Made by a program: the position numbers and the translations under genes
IMG/VR virus record: IMGVR_UViG_3300046000_005770
Location: 1 to 31,030 of that record
Direction: 5' to 3' (one strand)
Source of the DNA: a virus
DNA length: 31,030 nt
Shown here: positions 6,676 to 13,856 of the stretch, one piece after another
Layout of the letters: each line of letters begins with the position of its first letter
Position numbering within the stretch: the stretch's first letter is position 1
The notes under the pieces: generated by a model
Told to the model about the DNA's origin: nothing
Database searches by the model: none
Seen by the model: the letters and a program-made list of their open reading frames with translations, nothing else

Positions 6676-7896
6676 TTATTTTATTTTTCCCATCAAATCT
6701 TTCATTCTTCTGAATTGTGGATTTTCGTAAGCTTTCGCTTCCGCCAATACTTCAGTTGATGTAGATGATGATGGAGTGTTAGAGATTTTTTCAACCACTG
6801 ACTCGGTAACTGTTGTTTTTACACCAAGTTCAGTTTTAATTGTATTATATAAGCCCTTAGACTCATTTAATGAAGAAACTGAATCAAATCTCTTAAGAAT
6901 ATTCATTTTCTCTTGTTTTGTTGTAGAATGTTCAGTGAATAAACGTGTAGCGTAAGCTAAGTTTGCATTAAACACGGCAACTTCGTTAAGTTTGTCTTTG
7001 AAAAGAACTAAAGCCTTCTTGTATTCACCGTTTTGCTTTTTCAATGTTTCAATCTCTTCATTTAAAGATTTAACATTTTCATTCATTTCATGACGACCCG
7101 CCTTGTATTTTTTACCTTGACGTGGTCCTTCACCTCTAACATCGTTTCCTTGAGTTCTTGCCGCTTCAGTAGCTTCAACTTCTTTTACATCACCTTCTTC
7201 AGAAGTTTCATCTTCCTCAGAAAACTCGATTTCGTAAATTGGTTCTTCATCCATATCAGATTCTGCTCCCATTTCTGGTTCCATTTCTGGTTCCATTTCT
7301 GGTTCCATTTCTGGTTCCATTTCCGGTACAGCACCCATTGAATCGTCACCATCACCATCAAGTTTGATAATGTATTCGTTTTCTCCGTCACCAAATTCAA
7401 CGTTATTACCATCTTTCTTAACTACAATACCATCTTCTGGTTTCATAGCTTTGAAAACTTTAAGTACCTCATCATCTGAAGCACCTGTCATGTCCATAAC
7501 ATCTTCGTCATCGATACCTTCTCCTGCCGCAGGTAATTCAAGTTCAGGCTCATCAATTGATGAATCGTCACCCATTGCGTCAGAATCTAAATCATCGATT
7601 CCTTTACTTGGTTCGTTATCGAGGTCAGTATCATTTTCAGCGTCATCAGCTTCTGCATCATCTGCAGTTGCGTCATCGTCTGACATATCGTCGTCCTCTT
7701 CATCAGGTTTAGGTTCGTCCTCAGGTTGTTCGTCCATTGGATCCATCTTTTCCTCTTCTTCTAATGATTCTTTAAGCAAGTCGCTTAGTTCTTGTTTCAT
7801 GGTTGAAGCAAGTATACCTTTTGCATTTTGCTTAACAGCTTCTTCAAGATTTTGCACTTGAAGTAACGCTTGTTCTAAAATTGATTTCTCAGTCAT
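6676..7896 (-). CDS. 22: Prohead core scaffold protein (T4 gp22-like)
   Basis: A 406-residue protein expected to form the internal scaffold on which the head assembles and then to be degraded by the prohead protease. The N-terminal ~50 residues are helical. The central region (~50-260) is extremely acidic (long D/E runs) and includes five P-E-M-E units encoded by a 12-base tandem repeat. The C-terminal ~130 residues form a coiled coil (S-L-N-E-E-I-E-T-L-K-K-Q-N-G-E-Y) followed by an A-T-R-L-F-T-E-H segment that I associate with prohead core proteins. It lies between the protease and capsid genes, as in T4. It is longer than T4 gp22 because of the acidic region. Sequence similarity to gp22 itself is low, so the call rests mainly on order and composition. 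Confidence 0.85.
   Translation of the reverse strand: MTEKSILEQALLQVQNLEEAVKQNAKGILASTMKQELSDLLKESLEEEEKMDPMDEQPEDEPKPDEEDDDMSDDDATADDAEADDAENDTDLDNEPSKGIDDLDSDAMGDDSSIDEPELELPAAGEGIDDEDVMDMTGASDDEVLKVFKAMKPEDGIVVKKDGNNVEFGDGENEYIIKLDGDGDDSMGAVPEMEPEMEPEMEPEMEPEMGAESDMDEEPIYEIEFSEEDETSEEGDVKEVEATEAARTQGNDVRGEGPRQGKKYKAGRHEMNENVKSLNEEIETLKKQNGEYKKALVLFKDKLNEVAVFNANLAYATRLFTEHSTTKQEKMNILKRFDSVSSLNESKGLYNTIKTELGVKTTVTESVVEKISNTPSSSTSTEVLAEAKAYENPQFRRMKDLMGKIK
7269..7328. repeat. 12-base tandem repeat inside the scaffold gene
   Basis: Unit CCATTTCTGGTT repeated about five times, the last copy slightly diverged. It encodes P-E-M-E units in the acidic part of the scaffold protein. Its in-frame unit length means copy-number changes would keep the protein intact. 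Confidence 0.9.
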
Positions 7897-7920
7897 TTTG
7901 AAATTTTGTTTTTATTATCT

Positions 7921-7928
7921 TATAAATA
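7921..7928 (-). promoter_or_regulatory. TATTTATA box upstream of the scaffold gene
   Basis: TATTTATA on the minus strand, 24 bases before the scaffold ATG. Candidate late promoter for the scaffold and capsid genes. Confidence 0.45.
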
Positions 7929-7982
7929 GTGTAGTTTTATGAAAAATTCTATTTTTTAATATAACTGCACCTATAAAATTGA

Positions 7983-8666
7983 TTATTTAGATAAAAAAGT
8001 ATCTAATTTACCCATCAATCTTTTCATTTTATCGTCAACTATTGGTTTTTCTTCTATTGATTCTTGATATTGATCTCTTTCAGATGGATCTGAAAATATG
8101 TAAGCTCCAGGTGTTGACGGTGATGACACCAAATCAAAACACACCAATTCAAAATCTTCTTGGACTATATTATCCCCTTTAACATTTTTAAGTGACCCCA
8201 CCCCTCTAGATGAAATACCTAAAACTGCACCATTCATTATTAACATGGCCGCTTGGTCTCCTTTAGTGGAGACAATACCCATTTTCTTCCATCCTGGTGA
8301 TGTGAATAATTTAATTTTTCCCATTAACATTCTACCATCCCACCAAGTTTCAACAATAGAGTGTGATACTCTATCTAAATCGATAAGTGAGGATGAAGGG
8401 TGATTTAACTCATTTAGAGCTCCACCTTTTTTAATAAGAGTTTGATATTTTTCGTTTTCTCTTTTGAGAATTGCTTCGGGATAGATTCTCCCGTTTTTGT
8501 TTGGGGTATCGTATTTTTGCAAAACAGCATAAAGAACAAGGTCTTGTGAAAAGTCCATGTTCTTCATTTCTGAAATTATTTTTTTATTATCTTCAGGAGA
8601 TACGTGACCGGCGTCATACTCAATTAAAATTCCTCTACCGGTTTCTTTTGGTCCTAATACCTTCAT
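7983..8666 (-). CDS. 21: Prohead maturation protease (T4 gp21-like)
   Basis: A 227-residue serine protease of the herpesvirus-assemblin-like fold that cleaves head proteins during maturation. Visible features are N-G-R-I-Y-P near residue 59, where prohead proteases have their first conserved block, E-L-N-H-P with the probable catalytic His89, and G-I-S-S-R-G-V-G-S with the probable nucleophile Ser152/153. A D-L-V-S-S-P-S-T-P-G block follows. Length agrees with T4 gp21 (212 residues). It stands upstream of the scaffold and capsid genes, the T4 order. A TATTTATA box lies 16 bases before the start. Confidence 0.92.
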   Translation of the reverse strand: MKVLGPKETGRGILIEYDAGHVSPEDNKKIISEMKNMDFSQDLVLYAVLQKYDTPNKNGRIYPEAILKRENEKYQTLIKKGGALNELNHPSSSLIDLDRVSHSIVETWWDGRMLMGKIKLFTSPGWKKMGIVSTKGDQAAMLIMNGAVLGISSRGVGSLKNVKGDNIVQEDFELVCFDLVSSPSTPGAYIFSDPSERDQYQESIEEKPIVDDKMKRLMGKLDTFLSK

Positions 8667-8682
8667 TTATAGTTTTTATAAC

Positions 8683-8690
8683 TATAAATA
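8683..8690 (-). promoter_or_regulatory. TATTTATA box upstream of the protease gene
   Basis: GTATTTATA on the minus strand, 16 bases before the protease ATG. It has the leading G shared with the terminase and portal copies. Confidence 0.5.
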
Positions 8691-8704
8691 CATCAATATC
8701 TTAC

Positions 8705-9130
8705 TTATTTCTTATTTACGTTGAAATTGAATAATTTTTTATCAGATAAACCATTATCTATGATATTTTCTAACAATTCTTTAATGGTCTTTTTAATCTC
8801 TTTAGATTTAACATCGAATTGAGTGTCAACGTATAATGTGATTTCTAAATTCATAAAAGACCTCTTTTCAAGTTTTATACCTTTAGTTCTAATGTCTAAA
8901 TCAACTATTGATTGTTGTTTAAAATTTGGACACTTGAGATTGTATACTATTTCTTTTATTTTTCTTCTTGTTTTATTAATTGTATTATTAAAGTCGTCAG
9001 TTTCATTTTCTGGTTGTGTCCACGAATTTAATTTTAAATAAATGGTTTTAAGATTTTTAAAATCTACGGTACCATAACCGATTTTCACGTCGTTGTACGC
9101 CCCTAGTGGGATGTATTTTCCAATTTTCAT
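8705..9130 (-). CDS. Hypothetical protein in the head-gene block
   Basis: A 141-residue, lysine-rich, mixed alpha/beta protein without signal peptide, membrane segment or recognised motif. A central N-L-E-I-T-L-Y-V-D-T strand is followed by a lysine-rich helix (K-K-T-I-K-E-L-L-E-N-I-I). It lies between the core-like gene and the protease gene, where T4 has small head genes 67 and 68, but composition does not show homology to them. It is oriented with the head genes; the divergent bS21 gene begins 104 bases away on the other strand. Confidence 0.65.
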   Translation of the reverse strand: MKIGKYIPLGAYNDVKIGYGTVDFKNLKTIYLKLNSWTQPENETDDFNNTINKTRRKIKEIVYNLKCPNFKQQSIVDLDIRTKGIKLEKRSFMNLEITLYVDTQFDVKSKEIKKTIKELLENIIDNGLSDKKLFNFNVNKK

Positions 9131-9208
9131 TAAGGTTTTTCATTATATATTATTTATGGTGTTAATAAATTATAAAGAAAATATCTTACAATTCCAAAAA
9201 TATTTTCA

Positions 9209-9216
9209 TATATTTG
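9209..9216 (+). promoter_or_regulatory. Bacteroidota -7 box for the bS21 gene
   Basis: TATATTTG fits the TAnnTTTG consensus and lies 18 bases before the bS21 ATG. No good TTTG is found 19-21 bases upstream, so the promoter is only half supported. Confidence 0.5.
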
Positions 9217-9234
9217 TGATATACTTATATTAAT

Positions 9235-9426
9235 ATGATAATAATTGACGTAACAAAAGAAAAAAGCCTCGAAAGTGCTTTAAGAACTTACAAACAAAAA
9301 GTTCAAAAAATTAAACAAGTTCAAAAATTAAGAGCAAGACAGGAGTTTGTTAAACCTTCAGTGAATAAAAGAAAAGAGGTTTTGAAGGCGATATATGTCC
9401 AACAAAAGAAAAATGGTCTTAGTTAA
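9235..9426 (+). CDS. rpsU: Ribosomal protein bS21 homologue
   Basis: A 63-residue basic protein matching bS21 of the small ribosomal subunit along its full length. It has the N-terminal beta segment M-I-I-I-D-V, the A-L-R-T-Y-K-Q-K helix, then L-R-A-R-Q-E-F-V-K-P-S-V-N-K-R-K-E and a C-terminal K-A-I-Y-V-Q-Q-K-K. The R-x-x-F-x-K-P-S-x-x-R motif is typical, and the short C-terminus resembles the Bacteroidota form. Tyr54 is present at the position I recall as contacting the 16S rRNA 3' tail in Flavobacterium ribosomes. The gene is the only plus-strand gene within the head block, with its own -7 box and a terminator formed by its last codons. It could replace host bS21 on ribosomes and favour phage messages; that role is inference. 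Confidence 0.9.
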   Translation: MIIIDVTKEKSLESALRTYKQKVQKIKQVQKLRARQEFVKPSVNKRKEVLKAIYVQQKKNGLS

Positions 9427-9437
9427 GACCATTTTTT
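9410..9437. terminator. Bidirectional terminator spanning two gene ends
   Basis: A 12-base inverted repeat (AAAATGGTCTTA / TAAGACCATTTT) with A- and T-tracts on its two sides. It contains the stop codons of both bS21 (+) and the facing gene (-), which overlap by 8 bases, so the hairpin is coding on both strands. Confidence 0.85.
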
Positions 9438-10165
9438 AATTCAGTTAATCTGTAATAATTAATTTTGGAGGTTTCCTTTTTTAGTACCTCATCTTTTACT
9501 TTAGATAATTTGGTTACCATTTCAGAATCTTTAGATTCATTTATAATATTACCAATTTGATTTAAAATTGATTCTTTTAATTCAGACGTTTTGTTTTCTA
9601 AATCTTCACTTGATAAATCAAGTATTGTTTTTAATTCAACTTTTTGTTCTTCAGAAAGTGTGTTAGTATAAAGTACATTAAAATTGTTTGCTAAAACAGC
9701 GTGTAATAAATTTTCGTTTGCGACAAATTTAGTCTCTTGAGACTCGTTAATTTCTTTTTTAGTTGTTAAATGTTCTACTAATTTCTTTTTTGCAATAACC
9801 TTTTTTTCAATATTTGATAATGAATCTTTTTCGGATAATATATCTAAAGACTCATATAATTCATTTGTTTCAATTTCAATATTACCCAATTTATCATGTA
9901 GAGATTCACAAAATACATTTAAATCATTCCAATTACCCATTGGTTGACCAAAATATGTATTTAATCCCTCAACATATAATTTTGCAATCTCTTTATCCTC
10001 GAAATATTTATTCTCAATTTCTTCATAAAACAAATACATTTCTTTAAATGCTTTGTTTTCTTTAATTGTGTTTAACATATCTTTAACTTCATTCTTATTT
10101 TGTTTAGAATAAGATTCAGTTATTTTAGTTAACATTTTTGATTTTATCGTTCCGAATTTGTTCAT
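9419..10165 (-). CDS. Helical prohead core-like protein
   Basis: A 248-residue protein that is almost entirely charged helix (Lys, Glu, Asn, Leu), with no signal or membrane segments. It starts 2 bases after the portal stop and so is co-transcribed with it. In T4 the genes after the portal encode prohead core proteins gp67 and gp68, and this position and composition suggest an analogous scaffold or internal protein. Motifs such as I-N-E-S (twice, near residues 138 and 209) and L-S-E-E resemble prohead protease sites, consistent with a core protein degraded during maturation. No direct homology could be recognised; the call is positional. Confidence 0.6.
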   Translation of the reverse strand: MNKFGTIKSKMLTKITESYSKQNKNEVKDMLNTIKENKAFKEMYLFYEEIENKYFEDKEIAKLYVEGLNTYFGQPMGNWNDLNVFCESLHDKLGNIEIETNELYESLDILSEKDSLSNIEKKVIAKKKLVEHLTTKKEINESQETKFVANENLLHAVLANNFNVLYTNTLSEEQKVELKTILDLSSEDLENKTSELKESILNQIGNIINESKDSEMVTKLSKVKDEVLKKETSKINYYRLTELKNGLN

Positions 10166-10167
10166 TT

Positions 10168-11985
10168 TTAATCGTTTAAAATATCGTTCAATTTAGTTTC
10201 TATTTCATAAATATTCTGTTGTGCTCTTTTCATATCAAATAAAGAGTTGAAATCTTCTTTTTCTTCACCTAGCATACCTAATATTTTTGATTTCTTTGAT
10301 TTAGTAGATTCACTTAGTGGTGCGTCTCCTCCAGCCGCTGGTGGTTCTGGCGTTGATGGCATTCCTCCACCTAACATATCACCACCACCCGGTGCTTCAC
10401 CACCTGCAGCATCCATCGCCTTTTCTCTATCTTCTTCCGAAATACCATACTTTGCATCCACATCATCAAACACACCTGAACGTTTAATTACATTCTGTGT
10501 ATTGTTTAATTCAAATCCCATTGCTCTTTCAAGACGTTGTTGTTGTAAATCTAAAACAACTTCATTATCACTAAATCCAAGAATATTTTTCTTAGCCCAT
10601 GTGTGAGATACAGGTAATATACCAATTTGTGATTGGTCTGATGTTGCATCTTTATAAAGTGTTATCTTCTCTTTCCACATTTCAATTTTTAATAAATCGG
10701 ATTGAGATGATGGATTAGTTAATGAAAGTGTAAAATTATTTAATTCATCCTCCATACCTAAAAGATATAGATGGATTAAAGCAACTTTATTTAATTCTTG
10801 TATTAATGATTTTTGTATTTTATTAATTGTTCTTGCAAAACGTATATCCATTAATGCAAGATTTTTTCCGTCACCAACAACTTCTTCAAAACCTAAAAAT
10901 GCTTTAGGAATACGAAGTGCTGCCAACATTTTCTTTTGAATATATTCAATGTCGGCAATTTCACCTAAATTTTGTGCCCCTGGTAATGTTTCAATCGGCA
11001 TAGTTTGACCTGGATCACGAACAGGTACAAAATAATCTTGGTCTACAGCCATTTGATTATATCTCATATCAACTTGACCATTACGAGGGTCAGACACTGG
11101 TTGACGTTTAAATTTATTTGCAACTTTTTGTACATATGGTTCGATATCTTTATCGTCCATGTTACCCACAAATATTTTAAATACACGTCTTTCAGGTGCT
11201 CTAGATGTTCTGTAAATTAACATTGCATCTTCAGCAAGTAAAAGTTGTTTCCAAATTCTTCTAATCTTATCTAACATTGAAGTACCATATGGTAACTTTC
11301 TATCGTCACCTAACAATCTAAAATGTGCAACTTCCCAAGCTTGAAATTCTAAATCTTTATTTTTCCATTGAAATCTTAATTCTCTTGATGGTACTTTACT
11401 ATCTGTATTAATTGCTTTCTTAGTTGACGCACCTTCAATTCTTTCAATTTCAATATTTGGTAATTGTTGTACACCAATAATACCTTTTTCTGGATCAATT
11501 TTTAAATAAACAAAATCATCACCATATTTCGCCATACCTCTAGCCCACATTTGTAGGTTTGTGTTAATGTCCAATTTGTTTTGAAATAAATCCTCAAGTA
11601 TTGTTTTAATTCTATCTGATTCCGAGTATATTGTTAATATTTCACCCTTTTCTGACATAGTGGTAGATTCCTCAGCGTATATGTCTAATGCTGCGGATAC
11701 CTCAGGAGTAAATTCCATTGATTCATAATCATAATACGCAGCCATTCTTGTTGGTTCATAGTAAACCGATTGGTTGTATAATGATTGGTCCAATTTTGAC
11801 CATTTGTCTGCAATATATTGACTCTGTTGAGCCTGTAACATTGCTTTCTCGTAGTCTTCTCTACTATCTGTTTTTAATAATTCGTCTTTGTTAAAATTAA
11901 AAGATGGTGTTTGTTGAGCCTGTTGACCAGGGAAACCAAACATTCTAGTTAACTTCTGAAATACGGTGGAGTTTTGATTTGCCAT
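10168..11985 (-). CDS. 20: Portal vertex protein (T4 gp20-like)
   Basis: A 605-residue protein expected to form the dodecameric channel at the head vertex through which DNA is packaged. The N-terminal third includes Y-E-P-T-R-M-A-A-Y-Y-D-Y-E-S-M and A-L-D-I-Y-A-E-E-S, a signature of gp20-like portals. The middle has L-L-A-E-D-A-M-L-I-Y-R-T-S-R-A-P-E-R-R-V-F, also strongly typical. P-K-A-F-L-G-F-E and the D-I-R-F-A-R-T-I stretch follow. It is longer than T4 gp20 (524) owing to a Gly/Pro/Ala-rich tail (about residues 530-560) and a final helix. It sits directly downstream of the terminase gene; the sheath and tube genes found there in T4 are absent. Confidence 0.95.
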   Translation of the reverse strand: MANQNSTVFQKLTRMFGFPGQQAQQTPSFNFNKDELLKTDSREDYEKAMLQAQQSQYIADKWSKLDQSLYNQSVYYEPTRMAAYYDYESMEFTPEVSAALDIYAEESTTMSEKGEILTIYSESDRIKTILEDLFQNKLDINTNLQMWARGMAKYGDDFVYLKIDPEKGIIGVQQLPNIEIERIEGASTKKAINTDSKVPSRELRFQWKNKDLEFQAWEVAHFRLLGDDRKLPYGTSMLDKIRRIWKQLLLAEDAMLIYRTSRAPERRVFKIFVGNMDDKDIEPYVQKVANKFKRQPVSDPRNGQVDMRYNQMAVDQDYFVPVRDPGQTMPIETLPGAQNLGEIADIEYIQKKMLAALRIPKAFLGFEEVVGDGKNLALMDIRFARTINKIQKSLIQELNKVALIHLYLLGMEDELNNFTLSLTNPSSQSDLLKIEMWKEKITLYKDATSDQSQIGILPVSHTWAKKNILGFSDNEVVLDLQQQRLERAMGFELNNTQNVIKRSGVFDDVDAKYGISEEDREKAMDAAGGEAPGGGDMLGGGMPSTPEPPAAGGDAPLSESTKSKKSKILGMLGEEKEDFNSLFDMKRAQQNIYEIETKLNDILND

Positions 11986-11989
11986 TCTA

Positions 11990-11997
11990 TATAAATA
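11990..11997 (-). promoter_or_regulatory. TATTTATA box at the portal gene start
   Basis: GTATTTATA on the minus strand, separated from the portal ATG by only 4 bases. If it is a promoter, the transcript start would fall inside or at the gene start; otherwise it may act in translation. Confidence 0.45.
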
Positions 11998-12039
11998 CTT
12001 TTCTTTATAATATAAACTATAATTTTGATAATAGGAAGA

Positions 12040-13815
12040 TTATTTAGATTTCCCAAATAACCACATATGTTCTCTATAAACGTCTTTAGGTATGTTTGTT
12101 GGATTATCTTTATGGTAAATATTGTTAGTATCCATACCCATTGCACCTATTTGGTCAAAAGATGAACCATATGAGTAATGTGTTTTAGAGGGTTCATAAG
12201 TTCTTTCGGATAATGCCCATGATTCAATTACCGCCTTATTTTTAGAATCGTTCCTTTGTAATTGATTGAAACACATATCACCAGCATAAAGAGCCATCGA
12301 CATACTCATAATTGAGTCGTCATGAGCCCCCTTCATGTGGTCAGGTCTTCCATTCATATAAACAAAAGTGTTTAATTCATTTAATAGTCGACTTGACCTA
12401 ACTAAAAATCCTTTTCTAAGTTGTTCTTCAAATGCTGCAACAATTTGAGTTCTTTTATTGTTAAAATTTATACCAGGAATTTTATCTAAAGCCTTTCTAT
12501 TATATTCCCAAATATTCTGAGTGTTAATCCCATCAATGAAAAGGTTTTTGTAATTCATTTCTTGTAACTTTCTTGATGTTGCAACACCCATACCACCAGT
12601 AATATCAATCACAATAAAACAATCGTATAATATACCCCATTTGTATGCAATATTAGCCAAATCATCTGGTGGTATTTTTCCTATGTATTCAACAACTTGT
12701 TCTCTATCGTCAAAATCAACAATATTAATTGAAGAAAAATCCTCACTATCTCCTCTACTAACATCGACACCCATAATATACCTATGACCTTCAACCGGCT
12801 CTTTCCACTGCCAAAACGTTCCTTGCATATACTTTTCTTTAGGAACTCGTATCATATTCTTAGCGATATTCTCTTGAATATCACCAGGAATAACTCCATC
12901 TCCTGAACCTAAGAAGTCACATTCCAATTCCTGTGCAATCTTACGTCTATCATATTTAAATTTCTTAGACATAGATTCAAACCAAGATGAAAATGGTTTA
13001 TATCCTTGTTCCACCAGTTCTTGGTATTTTTCAATATCAAAGTCATGTAAAACAACTTCATTGTCGTCATATTGTTCTCTATTTAACATGTAATGACATA
13101 TGTCAGAACATTTTACCCAAGATAAGTCTTTAGTGTAACGTGGGTCTTTAAACCACCTTAAATCGGTTATATGGAAATCATTGATTCCACGTAACGCTTG
13201 GTCGTAAACACCGTAATAGATGGGGTCATAACCATTTGGTGTGGAGATAAGAATAATCTTACCACCCGTTGATAGGGACGCCATAGATGCCGCCCAAAAA
13301 TCATCACCCGCTTCAATGTATGCTGCCTCATCAAATACAAGTATCGTTGGTGTATAACCACGTAACGCATCCGCAGATGTTGCTACCGCCTTAACCTCAC
13401 AACCATTGTTTAATCTAAATCTACTTTCTGAGTTTTTATCGGGTGAAAACCCAACATTAATCCATTCAGGCCATTGTTCAATAAAGTGTCTAACCTTATT
13501 AGCCATCTCCACTGCGGTGTCTCTTTTGTTTGCAATAAGAAGAACTCTTTCAGGTTCACTTTCTTTTGCTGTTTGTAATTTTTTTGAAATCCAAGCTGCG
13601 GTTACTGTTGTTACACCTGCCTGTCTATATTTTCTAGTGATGTTTTCATTATAATTTTCATAATCCTGAATTAATTGAATTTGGTCAGGAAATAACTCTA
13701 ATGGAACATATTTTTTTTGAGTATTATCATAAGTCTGCAGATATGTTTTTAACGCATATGGGGCATCTTTAATAATCTTTGCATATTCTTTTAATTGTTC
13801 TAATTTGGAATTCAT
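12040..13815 (-). CDS. 17: Terminase large subunit (T4 gp17-like)
   Basis: The 591-residue DNA-packaging motor: an ATPase that pumps DNA into the prohead and a nuclease that cuts it. The ATPase domain has a Walker A-like Y-R-Q-A-G-V-T-T (63-70), Walker B I-L-V-F-D-E (158-163) and the coupling segment I-L-I-S-T-P-N-G (~189-196). The nuclease domain has G-V-D-V-S-R-G with Asp352, V-I-D-I-T-G-G with Asp405 and H-D-D-S-I-M-S with Asp500/501, the expected acidic triad. The Walker A lacks the usual G-K-T/S ending (G-V-T-T), a deviation seen in some T4-like terminases. It starts behind a terminator and TATTTATA box, and is followed by the portal gene. No small terminase gene was identified. Confidence 0.95.
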   Translation of the reverse strand: MNSKLEQLKEYAKIIKDAPYALKTYLQTYDNTQKKYVPLELFPDQIQLIQDYENYNENITRKYRQAGVTTVTAAWISKKLQTAKESEPERVLLIANKRDTAVEMANKVRHFIEQWPEWINVGFSPDKNSESRFRLNNGCEVKAVATSADALRGYTPTILVFDEAAYIEAGDDFWAASMASLSTGGKIILISTPNGYDPIYYGVYDQALRGINDFHITDLRWFKDPRYTKDLSWVKCSDICHYMLNREQYDDNEVVLHDFDIEKYQELVEQGYKPFSSWFESMSKKFKYDRRKIAQELECDFLGSGDGVIPGDIQENIAKNMIRVPKEKYMQGTFWQWKEPVEGHRYIMGVDVSRGDSEDFSSINIVDFDDREQVVEYIGKIPPDDLANIAYKWGILYDCFIVIDITGGMGVATSRKLQEMNYKNLFIDGINTQNIWEYNRKALDKIPGINFNNKRTQIVAAFEEQLRKGFLVRSSRLLNELNTFVYMNGRPDHMKGAHDDSIMSMSMALYAGDMCFNQLQRNDSKNKAVIESWALSERTYEPSKTHYSYGSSFDQIGAMGMDTNNIYHKDNPTNIPKDVYREHMWLFGKSK

Positions 13816-13818
13816 ATA

Positions 13819-13826
13819 TATAAATA
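13819..13826 (-). promoter_or_regulatory. TATTTATA box at the terminase gene start
   Basis: GTATTTATA on the minus strand directly after the T-tract of a terminator, with 3 bases before the terminase ATG. Confidence 0.5.
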
Positions 13827-13827
13827 C

Positions 13828-13853
13828 AAAAAAAGGGAGGTTAAACCTCCCTT
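13828..13853 (-). terminator. Intrinsic terminator between the 13857 gene and terminase
   Basis: AAGGGAGGTT / AACCTCCCTT hairpin followed on the minus strand by seven T, 4 bases past the stop of the upstream gene. Confidence 0.88.
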
Positions 13854-13856
13854 GTA

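Noticed and set aside
7269-7328. Tandem repeat as a possible CRISPR array
   Set aside because: Units are 12 bases, directly abutting and in frame within the scaffold gene, with no spacers.
7090-7861. Plus-strand open frames opposite the scaffold gene
   Set aside because: They are Ser- and Phe-rich mirror images of acidic, repetitive coding sequence on the other strand, with no starts, motifs or spacing of real genes.
10247-10606. Plus-strand Ser/Pro-rich frame opposite the portal C-terminus
   Set aside because: It is the complement of the Gly/Pro-rich portal tail; the portal reading is clearly the coding one.
11990-13826. TATAAATA on the plus strand as T4-type late promoters
   Set aside because: In the plus-strand sense they point into the ends of other genes or away from any start; all lie at minus-strand gene starts, so the functional reading is TATTTATA.
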